From: Nonomuraea sp. SYSU D8015 | GTDB taxonomy: Bacteria; Actinomycetota; Actinomycetes; Streptosporangiales; Streptosporangiaceae | DNA: 64,000 bases | Direction: 5' to 3' | Assembly: GCF_008065375.1 (NCBI RefSeq) | Contig: NZ_VJYI01000010.1 | Location: 310,001-374,000, forward strand | Shown: in pieces, positions 17,133 to 24,768 of the stretch | How the letters are laid out: each line of letters starts with the position of its first letter | Numbering within the stretch: the stretch's first letter is position 1 | Program-made: the position numbers and the translations under genes | The notes under the pieces: generated by a model | Database searches by the model: none | Told to the model about the DNA's origin: nothing | The model's input: the letters and a program-made list of their open reading frames with translations, nothing else

Positions 17133-18035
17133 GTGCCAGGACAGAGCGTGGGTGTGGTCGTCGATCCGGGAGTTCCCCCGGAGATCGCGGGATTGTTACG
17201 TGCCAATGGCCCACTCCTGTCCAGGGTGCGGGCCGGATGGGTGCCTTCCGCCGCGGCGGCCCATCAGCGGCGCAGGAGCCCGTCCAGCGCGCTGTTACTG
17301 GCCGGCACGCCCGTGGTGATCGCACTCATGGCCGTGCTGCTGGCCTCGCCGGCCGCGCCCGCCGGGTTCGTGCTGCTCGGCACGTACGTCTTCATCGTCC
17401 TCGTCAAGATCGCCTCCATGAGCGAGGTGCCCGAGGACGACCGCCCGCACGAGCGCCACGTCTACGAGCAGGCCCGCTGGTTCGACGGCCGCTACCTCCT
17501 GGCCGAGGACTTCGACAAGGAGGCCGGGCTGGTGCTGTCGCGGGCGCAGCGGGCCATCGGCTCGGTGCTGCGCTCCCACGTCAACGCCGAGGGCCTGCTC
17601 GACGACGCGCGCAACGCCGTGATGCTGCCCGCCCAGGAGTGGGAGATCGCCCGGCTCCTGGCCAAACTCTCCGCGCTGCGCGCCGAGCACCGCCAGCTGC
17701 TCTCCAGAGGCCTCGCGCCGGAGGTCGGCGCGGTGGTCGAGCAGCTGGAGCGGGCGCTGGCCAACAGCGAGGCCGCCGTGGTCGCCCGCGTGGAGGCACT
17801 GGAACGTTACGCCGCCCACGTCGCCGAGGCCGAACGCGCCTACCACGCCCGCGGCCAGATCGAGGAGCTGCGATCCCGGTTGCCGCGCTACGAGGAGCTC
17901 CTGGCCGAGTCGGGAGCCGACTCGCTGGCCGTGCCCGAGATCGAGCGGCTGGCCCAGGACGCCGACACGCTGGAGCGGACCTTGCGGCGCAGCGTCAAGT
18001 CCGCGCACGAGGCGTTCCGGTACCTGGAAGGCTGA
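17133..18035 (+). CDS. membrane-anchored coiled-coil protein, first of three tandem paralogues
   Basis: The 300-residue product is of an unrecognised family. After a short N-terminal motif shared with its neighbours (VVVDPGVPPEIAGLL) come two TM helices at about residues 53-92. A cytoplasmic or exposed helical domain follows, centred on the block VNAEGLLDDARNAVMLPAQE and WEIARLLAKLSALRAEHR, ending in heptad-rich coiled coil. The conserved block is nearly invariant among the three paralogues. GTG 17133 was chosen because it aligns with the starts of the paralogues. It is transcribed with 18069 and 19005. Function unknown; the shape suggests a structural or scaffolding role. Confidence 0.75.
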   Translation: MPGQSVGVVVDPGVPPEIAGLLRANGPLLSRVRAGWVPSAAAAHQRRRSPSSALLLAGTPVVIALMAVLLASPAAPAGFVLLGTYVFIVLVKIASMSEVPEDDRPHERHVYEQARWFDGRYLLAEDFDKEAGLVLSRAQRAIGSVLRSHVNAEGLLDDARNAVMLPAQEWEIARLLAKLSALRAEHRQLLSRGLAPEVGAVVEQLERALANSEAAVVARVEALERYAAHVAEAERAYHARGQIEELRSRLPRYEELLAESGADSLAVPEIERLAQDADTLERTLRRSVKSAHEAFRYLEG

Positions 18036-18068
18036 CATCCGGACAGAACGGCACATAGGATCAACAAC

Positions 18069-18983
18069 GTGCCCCGACGCCATGAGGTGATGGTCGACCC
18101 GGCGGTGCCTCACGACGTCGCAAGCCTCCTGCGTGACAACCCCGAACTCCTCGCCCGCATCCACGAAGGCTGGGCGCCCGCGCACAAGCGCCCCCGCCTC
18201 ATCGCCAGCTGGGCCGGCTTCACCGCCAGGCTGGCCGTCACCGGGACGGCCGCGCTGGCCGCCGTCTACGGCCTCGCCCTCTTCGCCGCGGGGATGTACA
18301 CGCCGTTCGTGGTGATCATGACCGGGGCCGCGCTGCTGATCGTCGCCGTCCTGGTCAGGGGCAGGCCCGACGCCGAGGTGGAGCGCCGCCGGGCGCTCGA
18401 ACGCCACGTCCACGACGCGAGCCGCGAGTACGCCGGCCGCTACCTCCTGGCCGGCGACCTCGACGAGCCCGCCCGCGCTCTCATGGCCCGCACCCGCACG
18501 GCGGTCGAGGGGGTCATGGAGTCCCGGGTCAACGCCGAGGGCCTGCTGGACGACGCGCGCAACGCCGTGATGCTGCCGGCCCAGGAGTGGGAGATCGCCC
18601 GGCTCCTCGCCAAGCTGTCCGAGCTGCGCGCCGAGCACCAGGAGGTCGTCTCCGAGGGCGTCACTCCGGAGGTGGCCGCCGTGGCGGAGCCCCTCGCCCA
18701 CGCGCTGGACAGCAGCAACCGGGCCGTGCTCGCCCGCGTCGAGGCCCTGGAACGTTACGCCGGCCACGTCGCCGACGCCGAGCGCGCCTACCGCGCACGG
18801 AGCCAGATCGAGCGGCTCAGCGCCAGGCTGCCCCGCTACGAGGAGCTCCTCGCGGAGTCGGGAGCCGACGAGTCCGCCGTGCCGGAACTCGGCAGATTGT
18901 CGGATGACGCCGACCGTCTTGAGCAGGCGTTACGGGACAGTGTCAGCTCCGCACACGAGGCTTTTCGCCACCTAAGGGGGTGA
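18069..18983 (+). CDS. membrane-anchored coiled-coil protein, second of three tandem paralogues
   Basis: This 304-residue paralogue has the same plan: N-terminal VMVDPAVPHDVASLL, two TM helices at about residues 57-98, then the block RVNAEGLLDDARNAVMLPAQ and WEIARLLAKLSELRAEHQ, and a C-terminal coiled coil (YEELLAESGADESAVPELGR). The GTG start lies 33 bases after the previous stop. The N-terminal and TM regions diverge strongly from the siblings while the central block does not, suggesting different membrane or partner contacts around one conserved function. Confidence 0.75.
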   Translation: MPRRHEVMVDPAVPHDVASLLRDNPELLARIHEGWAPAHKRPRLIASWAGFTARLAVTGTAALAAVYGLALFAAGMYTPFVVIMTGAALLIVAVLVRGRPDAEVERRRALERHVHDASREYAGRYLLAGDLDEPARALMARTRTAVEGVMESRVNAEGLLDDARNAVMLPAQEWEIARLLAKLSELRAEHQEVVSEGVTPEVAAVAEPLAHALDSSNRAVLARVEALERYAGHVADAERAYRARSQIERLSARLPRYEELLAESGADESAVPELGRLSDDADRLEQALRDSVSSAHEAFRHLRG

Positions 18984-19004
18984 CTTCGCTTAGGATCCAA
19001 TTTT

Positions 19005-19919
19005 GTGGCGGATGTGGTGGTAGATCCCGGAGTACCGCCGGACGACGCGCAGCTGCTGAAAGAGAGCCGGCGGGTCCTCATCAAGATGCGCCAGGGCTGG
19101 GTCCCGCAGCCGCGCAGAGTCCTGACGAGCGCGCACTGGCGCATGGTGGCGGCCTTCGCCACCGTGGCCTTCTTCGGACTGATGCTCGGTTTAGGCGCCG
19201 CGGGCAGGGGTCTCGGCCTGCTCATGCTCGTGCTCTTCGGCATCCCCCTCATGCTCGTGCTGTTCGTCCGCAACGACCTGCCGGGCGACGAGGAGGACGA
19301 CTTCGAGCGCGACATCTACGAGCAGCTGCGCTGGTACGAGGGCCGCTACGTGCTGACCGACGACCTCGACGAGTCCTCCAGGCGGCTGCTCACCCGAGCC
19401 CAGCGGGCCATCGCCACCGTGACCGGCTCCCGGGTCAACGCCGAAGGGCTCCTGGACGACGCGCGCAACGCCGTGATGCTGCCCGCCCAGGAGTGGGAGA
19501 TCGCCCGGCTCCTGGCCAAACTGTCGGCGCTGCGCGCCAAGCACAGGGAGACCGTCTCACGGGGGCTCACGCCCGAGGTCGAGGCCGTGGCGGCGCCCCT
19601 GGCGCGGGCGCTCGACAGCAGTGAGGCCGCCGTGGTCGCCCGCGTCGAGGCGCTGGAACGTTACGCGGCCAACGTCACCGAGGCCGAGCGCGCCTACCGC
19701 GCCCACCAGCAGATCGAGGAGCTGCGCGCCCGGCTGCACCAGTACGAGGAGCTCGTGGCCGAGACCGGCGCGGACGGCTTCGCCGTGCCGGAGCTGGAAC
19801 GGCTGGCCGCCGACGCCGACAGCCTCGAACAGGCGCTCAGGCGGAGCGTGAGCTCCGCCCGCGAGGCGTTCGGCTACCTGGACCCGGCCCCGCCGAAAGA
19901 GCCCGAGGACGGCGCCTGA
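19005..19919 (+). CDS. membrane-anchored coiled-coil protein, third of three tandem paralogues
   Basis: The 304-residue product starts at GTG 19005 with VVVDPGVPPDDAQLL, has two TM helices at about residues 46-87 with a strongly hydrophobic second segment (LGLLMLVLFGIPLMLVLF), the shared block RVNAEGLLDDARNAVMLPAQ, and a coiled-coil tail. It is 21 bases downstream of the second paralogue, so all three are one operon. Its last 46 bases overlap the convergent murG paralogue. No characterised relative is recognised. Confidence 0.75.
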   Translation: MADVVVDPGVPPDDAQLLKESRRVLIKMRQGWVPQPRRVLTSAHWRMVAAFATVAFFGLMLGLGAAGRGLGLLMLVLFGIPLMLVLFVRNDLPGDEEDDFERDIYEQLRWYEGRYVLTDDLDESSRRLLTRAQRAIATVTGSRVNAEGLLDDARNAVMLPAQEWEIARLLAKLSALRAKHRETVSRGLTPEVEAVAAPLARALDSSEAAVVARVEALERYAANVTEAERAYRAHQQIEELRARLHQYEELVAETGADGFAVPELERLAADADSLEQALRRSVSSAREAFGYLDPAPPKEPEDGA

Positions 19920-21049
19920 GCCCCGCCGTGTGCGACCTCCAGCAGCAGGTCGCACAGCGCGTCGGCGGCGTCCACGCGGCCGAGCTTGGCGGCGGCCTGC
20001 CCCATCGACGCCCGCAGCCCGGGATCGGCCAGCAGCGGCATCAGCTCGGCCAGCAACTGGTCGGCCGTCGGACGCGGCTCCAGCAGCGCCCGCGCCGCGC
20101 CCGCCGAGGCGAGGTAGGCGGCGTTCTTGCGCTGCTCGTCGCCGCCGGTCGGGATCAGCGGGATCAGCACGGAGGGCTTGCCGATGGCGGTCAGCTCCGA
20201 CACCGTGCCGGCGCCGCTGCGTGAGATCACCACGTCGGCGGCGGCGAACAGGTCGGCCAGCTCCCCGCCGACGTACGGCACCGGGTGGTAGCGCTCGGCC
20301 AGATCGGCGGGCACCTCGACGGCCCGCATGTGGTCGATCCAGGCGGGCCCGCACTGGTGCACGACCTGGGCGTGCGGCAGCAGCCGCGGCAGGATCTCCG
20401 TGATCAGCGTGTTGATCTGCTTGCTGCCGGTCGCGCCGCCCGTCACGTAGATCAGCGGCACCTCGAACGTCAGCCCGAACAGGTCGTACGCCGCCGCCCG
20501 GTTGCCCTGCAGCAGCTCCGGCCGGATCGGATTGCCGGTCACGACCGCCTTCTTCCTGGCCGGCTCCGGCAAGTAGCCGAGCGACGACTCGTGCGACAGC
20601 GCGATCCTCGTCGCGAGCCTGGACAGGATCCGGTTGGCCAGCCCCACCACGGTCGTCTGCTCGTGCATCACCAGCGGCCGCCGGATCAGCTTGGCCGCCA
20701 CCCCGATGGGCACCGCCACGTAACCCCCGGTCGACAGCACCACGTCGGGCAGGTAGCGGGCCGCGTGCCCGATCGCCTGGCACACCCCGACCGGGATGCG
20801 GAACACGTCGGCGATGTTGGTGCCCAGCTCCTTGAGGTTGGGGCGGCGGCGCAGCTTGCCCGTGGTGATCGCCTTGAACGGGATGCCGTGCTCGGCCGTG
20901 ATCCTGGCCTCCAGGCCGCTGGCCGTTCCGACCCAGAGCACGTCGTGCGGCACCTGACGGCGCTGGAGGGCCGACAGGGTCGTCAGGGCCGGGTAGGTGT
21001 GACCACCGGTGCCGCCGCCGGTGATCAGCAGTCGCAGGGTTCGTGACAT
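19874..21049 (-). CDS. murG: MurG-like UDP-GlcNAc:undecaprenyl-PP-MurNAc transferase paralogue
   Basis: The 391-residue GT-B fold enzyme has the N-terminal lipid-binding G-loop LLITGGGTGGHTYPAL, the family HEQ (VMHEQTTVVGLANR) and the C-terminal donor site ISRSGAGTVSELTAIGKP with IPL, all typical of MurG, which completes lipid II at the inner face of the membrane. Its position away from any division and cell wall cluster suggests an extra copy, perhaps acting on another prenyl-linked acceptor. Several usual residues vary (SRSGAG instead of CRAGA). It starts four bases after the formylglycine-generating enzyme gene ends, so they are co-transcribed. Confidence 0.85.
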   Translation of the reverse strand: MSRTLRLLITGGGTGGHTYPALTTLSALQRRQVPHDVLWVGTASGLEARITAEHGIPFKAITTGKLRRRPNLKELGTNIADVFRIPVGVCQAIGHAARYLPDVVLSTGGYVAVPIGVAAKLIRRPLVMHEQTTVVGLANRILSRLATRIALSHESSLGYLPEPARKKAVVTGNPIRPELLQGNRAAAYDLFGLTFEVPLIYVTGGATGSKQINTLITEILPRLLPHAQVVHQCGPAWIDHMRAVEVPADLAERYHPVPYVGGELADLFAAADVVISRSGAGTVSELTAIGKPSVLIPLIPTGGDEQRKNAAYLASAGAARALLEPRPTADQLLAELMPLLADPGLRASMGQAAAKLGRVDAADALCDLLLEVAHGGAQAPSSGSFGGAGSR

Positions 21050-21053
21050 GCGA

Positions 21054-21983
21054 TCAGACTATGGCCGCACAGCGGAACCCCGTGTGCCCGGTCGAGGAGT
21101 CCGGGGTGTTCGCCGTGCGGGCGGCCACCCGGTAGCGGTTGCAGTAGGAGTCGTGGCACATGTACGAGCCGCCGCGGATCACTTTCGCCGTGCCCTCGGC
21201 CGGCCCCTCCGGGTTCTCGGCGAAGGGCTCCCACGTCGTGCCCCACCAGTCGGCCGTCCACTCCCACACGTTGCCGGACACGTTGTACAGGCCGTACCCG
21301 TTGGGCTGGAACGACTTGACCGGCACTGTCCCCTGGCTCGGCGCGGTCGGGAAGCGCCCCTGCCAGATGTTGCACCGCTGCCGCCCCTTGGGCGCCAGCT
21401 CGTCGCCCCACGGGTAGCGCTTCTGCTCCAGGCCGCCGCGGGCGGCCATCTCCCACTCCGCCTCCGTGGGCAGCCGCTTGCCGGCCCAGGCGGCGTACGC
21501 GGTGGCGTCGTTCCACGACACATGCACGACCGGGTGGTTCTGGCGGTCGCCGATCGACGAGCCGGGGCCTTCGGGGGAGCGCCACGTGGCCCCCTCGACG
21601 CCCACCCACCAGGGCGCGCCCGGCACGGTCGCGTCCATCACCCCGCCCGTGGCGAACTGGCGGAACACGAAGGACCAGCCGATCCGCTCGGCCTCGGTGA
21701 CGTATCCGGTCTCCTTGACGAACGTGGCGAACTGCGCGTTCGTCACGCACGTCGGATCGATCATGTACGGGTCGAGCCGCACCTCCCTGACGGGCCCCTC
21801 GCCGTCCTCGGGCCGGCCGTCCGGGTCGTCACCACCCATGAGGAACGTCCCGCCGGGAATGCGGATCATGCCGCGCGGCGCCGTCCGCCGCACGGTGACC
21901 GCGGCGGGCGCATGGCGCGTCCCGGCGCCGCCATCCCTGCTCGGACCACAGCAAGCGCTCAACGATCCCCCCAAACGTGTCAT
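21054..21983 (-). CDS. formylglycine-generating enzyme (SUMF1/FGE family)
   Basis: The 309-residue protein matches bacterial FGE along its length: MIRIPGGTFLMGGDDPDG, HPVVHVSWNDATAYAAWAGK, RLPTEAEWEMAARGG, CNIWQGRFP, NVSGNVWEWTADWW and the catalytic SYMCHDSYCNRYRVAA with Cys276 and Cys281, the redox pair that binds copper and oxidises a substrate cysteine to formylglycine. Substrates are normally type I sulfatases with CxPxR, but no sulfatase is encoded nearby. ATG 21983 was chosen; a later ATG just before IRIPGG (about 116 bases downstream) is also possible. The gene is followed at four bases by the murG paralogue. Confidence 0.88.
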   Translation of the reverse strand: MTRLGGSLSACCGPSRDGGAGTRHAPAAVTVRRTAPRGMIRIPGGTFLMGGDDPDGRPEDGEGPVREVRLDPYMIDPTCVTNAQFATFVKETGYVTEAERIGWSFVFRQFATGGVMDATVPGAPWWVGVEGATWRSPEGPGSSIGDRQNHPVVHVSWNDATAYAAWAGKRLPTEAEWEMAARGGLEQKRYPWGDELAPKGRQRCNIWQGRFPTAPSQGTVPVKSFQPNGYGLYNVSGNVWEWTADWWGTTWEPFAENPEGPAEGTAKVIRGGSYMCHDSYCNRYRVAARTANTPDSSTGHTGFRCAAIV

Positions 21984-22194
21984 GACACCACCGAAGGGTA
22001 GTCCCTGCAGCGTGCCCACGATCACCCGGCGGCCTCGGGCCACACCCGCGGACGCGCTCGTCCGCGCGGTCACGCCGGCGCCGCCCGGGCGCTCGGTCAC
22101 CCCGTACGTCACCTTGGAGGATCCGCTGACCGCCACCCTTCGACACCTCACCCTCCGCGTCGCCGTGAATACGGCGGAACGGTAGCGTTTGCCC

Positions 22195-23154
22195 ATGCGA
22201 CTCGGCGTGCTGGACATCGGCTCGAACACCGTCCACCTACTGGTCGTCGACGCCCATCGGGGCGCCCGGCCGATTCCCGCCTTCTCCCACAAGGAGGGGC
22301 TCCGCCTGACGGAATACCTCGGCAAGGACAACCGCCTGCAGGAGAAGGGCATCGAGCGGCTGTGCGCCTTCGTCGATGAGGCCGTGCACATGGCCGAGGA
22401 CAAGGGCGTGGAGGACCTGCTGGCCTTCGCCACCTCCGCCGTGCGCGAGGCGGCCAACGGCGAGGATGTGCTCGCCCGCGTCGAGAACTCCTGTGGCGTG
22501 CACATCGAGGTGCTGTCCGGGCGCGACGAGGCCAGGCTGACGTTCCTGGCCGTGCGCCGGTGGTTCGGCTGGTCGTCGGGGCGGCTGCTGGTCTTCGACA
22601 TCGGGGGCGGCTCCCTGGAGATCGCCGCGGGGGTGGACGAGGAGCCCGACGTGGCCGTGTCGCTGCCCCTGGGGGCCGGGCGGCTGACCCGCGACTGGTT
22701 CACCGCCGACCCGCCGCCCGCCGACGAGGTGCGCAAGCTGCGCAAGCACGTACGCACCGAGATCGCCCGCACCGTCGGCGACGTCGTCAGGTACGGCGAG
22801 CCCGACCGCGCGGTCGCCACCTCCAAGACCTTCAGGCAGCTCGCCAGGATCGCCGGGGCCGCGCCCTCCAGCGACGGCCCCTACTTGCCGCGCTCGCTCA
22901 CCAGACAGGACATGGCCGACTGGGCGGTCAAGCTCACCACCATGACGGCGGCCGAGCGCGCGGACCTGCCCGGGGTGTCCGAGGGGCGGGCGGGGCAGCT
23001 CGCGGCCGGGGCGCTGGTGGCCGACGCGGCCATGGACCTGTTCGAGGTGGACCGGCTCGACGTGTGCCCGTGGGCGCTGCGCGAGGGAGTGATACTGCGC
23101 AGGCTCGACCTCCTGCCCGGACGTCACGACAAGTCCGTCCCTACATCCGAGTAA
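22195..23154 (+). CDS. Ppx/GppA family phosphatase
   Basis: The 319-residue protein of the ASKHA superfamily has the phosphate-1 motif RLGVLDIGSNTVHLLVVD and phosphate-2 motif LLVFDIGGGSLEIAAG. It is the short actinobacterial form without a C-terminal HD domain. Members hydrolyse polyphosphate or the gamma phosphate of pppGpp, or act as exopolyphosphatases on ADP/ATP-polyP mixes; sequence alone does not decide. ATG 22195 is preferred to a TTG two codons earlier. It is divergent from the FGE operon. Confidence 0.9.
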   Translation: MRLGVLDIGSNTVHLLVVDAHRGARPIPAFSHKEGLRLTEYLGKDNRLQEKGIERLCAFVDEAVHMAEDKGVEDLLAFATSAVREAANGEDVLARVENSCGVHIEVLSGRDEARLTFLAVRRWFGWSSGRLLVFDIGGGSLEIAAGVDEEPDVAVSLPLGAGRLTRDWFTADPPPADEVRKLRKHVRTEIARTVGDVVRYGEPDRAVATSKTFRQLARIAGAAPSSDGPYLPRSLTRQDMADWAVKLTTMTAAERADLPGVSEGRAGQLAAGALVADAAMDLFEVDRLDVCPWALREGVILRRLDLLPGRHDKSVPTSE

Positions 23155-23212
23155 GGACGATATAGCCCGAAATATCGGCATAGATGGCTGAGGGCTGGGC
23201 AATCTCCGCCAA

Positions 23213-23593
23213 ATGGTGGAATTGCTCGGCACCATCGGGTCCTTGGTGGTCGTCCTCCTGCTGGTCGTCCTGGCCATCCTGGTCATCTCCGTGATCGTCC
23301 TGGTCACGCTCGCCGCCCTGGCCGGGTCGATGACGGACTGGCGCAGGCTCTGGCGGCGGCTGGCGCCCAGGCAGGAGCGGCTGACCGTGAAGCTCAGCGG
23401 GAGCGGGGTGCCCGAACGGCGGCAGGGGGAGCTGAGCGGTTCGACGCCCCGGTTGCGACGGCGCTTGCGGCTCGGCGGCGCCGTGTCCGGAGAGGGGTCC
23501 AGAGAGGGAGCCAGGGAGCGCCTGCGCCTCGGCGGAGCTCCGCGCCGCCCCGGGCGTGGGGGCCGGCCGGTGGAGCGGCACTCCCGGCTGTAG
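23213..23593 (+). CDS. small single-pass membrane protein
   Basis: The 126-residue product has a long N-terminal hydrophobic helix (residues 5-38, rich in Leu/Val) followed by a strongly basic tail of Arg/Gly repeats such as LRRRLRLGG and RERLRLGGAP. It lies 58 bases after the Ppx gene in the same direction and ends just before a convergent gene. No family is recognised. The basic tail may bind phosphate-rich partners, which is speculation from composition and position. Confidence 0.5.
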   Translation: MVELLGTIGSLVVVLLLVVLAILVISVIVLVTLAALAGSMTDWRRLWRRLAPRQERLTVKLSGSGVPERRQGELSGSTPRLRRRLRLGGAVSGEGSREGARERLRLGGAPRRPGRGGRPVERHSRL

Positions 23594-23596
23594 CGA

Positions 23597-24034
23597 TCAT
23601 GTGGCCATGAGGTGCGGGCCCGCCGATCCCGGCGCGTACCGCAGCCTCTTCTCGAGGCACACCATGGCCCCGTTGTCGTGCCTGTTGGTGAAGCGGATGT
23701 CATCGGCGAGCGCTCGCATGATCTGCAGTCCCCGGCCGCCCTCGGCTCCCGGCTCCGGGAAGCCGTCGATGACCTTGCGGGGGTCGAAGCCGGCTCCGGT
23801 GTCCACGACCCTGATGACGCACACGTGATCGTGGACGGCGGCGCTGACGGTGTATTCGTCGCTGGGCTCGGCATGCCTGACGACGTTGGAGCACGCCTCG
23901 GTGAGCATGAGCTCGATGTCGTCGCGGACCTGCGGCTCGACACCGAGCGACCGCAGCGTGCCGTCCAGCAACTGCCTGATCAGCGGGACGCTCGCCGCAT
24001 CCCTGGGCAGTCGGAGCGCTATCGTGGCCTCCAC
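23597..24034 (-). CDS. RsbW-like anti-sigma/serine kinase ATPase
   Basis: The 145-residue GHKL ATPase has N-box LTEACSNVVRHA, G1 box DTGAGFDP and the late GGRGLQIMRALADDI, the pattern of RsbW/SpoIIAB-type single-domain kinases. These bind a sigma factor or phosphorylate a STAS antagonist. GTG 24034 was chosen because GGGAGGAGG stands seven bases upstream; a longer frame from 24091 lacks this. A STAS protein is encoded at 26324-26644, so the two could form a partner switch even though a TetR/MFS pair lies between them. Confidence 0.85.
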   Translation of the reverse strand: MEATIALRLPRDAASVPLIRQLLDGTLRSLGVEPQVRDDIELMLTEACSNVVRHAEPSDEYTVSAAVHDHVCVIRVVDTGAGFDPRKVIDGFPEPGAEGGRGLQIMRALADDIRFTNRHDNGAMVCLEKRLRYAPGSAGPHLMAT

Positions 24035-24123
24035 TGCGCCTCCTCCCGTATGGATGCGTGCCTGCCCCCTGCCCCCGATCCAGTGCCCCAATCGTCCCTT
24101 TCGGGGCTATACGTCCGGAAGGG

Positions 24124-24669
24124 CTACATCTCCAGCAGCCGCCTGGCCACCTCCATGGACGCTTTGTCGATCTCGTCCTCGGTGAGGTCGCCCTGCTGCG
24201 TCAGCCACTTGCCCGCGTGCAGGGCGAACAGCGCCAGAGCGCGGCTGATCCGCTCCGCAGGCGTGGCGTCCGGATCGCTCAGCTCCACCGTCAGCGCCAG
24301 CATCGACTCGCGCATCTTCTCGATCTTCGGATGGTCGCGCATCGCCGTCTGGTTGCGCTCCAGGAACCGGGTGACGTCGCGGGTGCGGGGCAGCTTGAGG
24401 TTCTCGGCGTAGCGCTCCAGCAGCCGGCGCCGCGTCTCCGGCGTCTTCGGCTGGGACCTCGACCAGGCGAGCAGCTCCTCCAGCTCGGCGATGCGGAGGT
24501 CGACCAGGCTCGCCACGATGTCGTCCTTGGTCTTGAAGTGGTAGTAGAGCGCGGCCTTGGTCACGCCCAGCTCCTCGGCGATCTCCCGGAGCGAGGTGGC
24601 TTCGTACCCCTGCTCGGTGAAGAGCCGCAGCGCGATCTCCTGGATCCGGGTTCGTGTGTCTTCGCGCAC
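24124..24669 (-). CDS. TetR-family repressor of the adjacent exporter
   Basis: The 181-residue protein has the TetR DNA-binding domain: RIQEIALRLFTEQGYEATSL, REIAEELGVTKAALYYHFKT. The C-terminal ligand domain is diverged as usual. It starts at GTG 24669 and is divergent from the EmrB-type exporter. The 99 bases between them carry two palindromes that look like its operators, implying autorepression and repression of the exporter until a drug-like ligand binds. Confidence 0.92.
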   Translation of the reverse strand: MREDTRTRIQEIALRLFTEQGYEATSLREIAEELGVTKAALYYHFKTKDDIVASLVDLRIAELEELLAWSRSQPKTPETRRRLLERYAENLKLPRTRDVTRFLERNQTAMRDHPKIEKMRESMLALTVELSDPDATPAERISRALALFALHAGKWLTQQGDLTEDEIDKASMEVARRLLEM

Positions 24670-24685
24670 CTTGCACCTATTTCAG

Positions 24686-24701
24686 CTTGACGGCCGACAA
24701 G
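24686..24701. promoter_or_regulatory. probable TetR operator 1
   Basis: CTTGACGGCCGACAAG is an imperfect 16-base palindrome with CTTG/CAAG ends and a CGGCCG centre. It lies 17 bases from the tetR start and repeats the outer pattern of operator 2. Confidence 0.5.
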
Positions 24702-24723
24702 TAGGTATTTACCTTATTCTAGG

Positions 24724-24739
24724 CTTGCCGGTCGGCAAG
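24724..24739. promoter_or_regulatory. probable TetR operator 2
   Basis: CTTGCCG-gt-CGGCAAG is a palindrome with perfect seven-base arms, 30 bases before the exporter GTG. It shares the CTTG...CAAG frame with operator 1, whose start is 38 bases away. Confidence 0.6.
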
Positions 24740-24768
24740 TAAGCAAGATTCAAGACGGGGGGTGTGCG

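Noticed and set aside
21984..22826. Long N-terminal extension of the formylglycine-generating enzyme.
   Set aside because: It overlaps the Ppx gene on the other strand and lacks family similarity; the FGE domain starts just after 21983.
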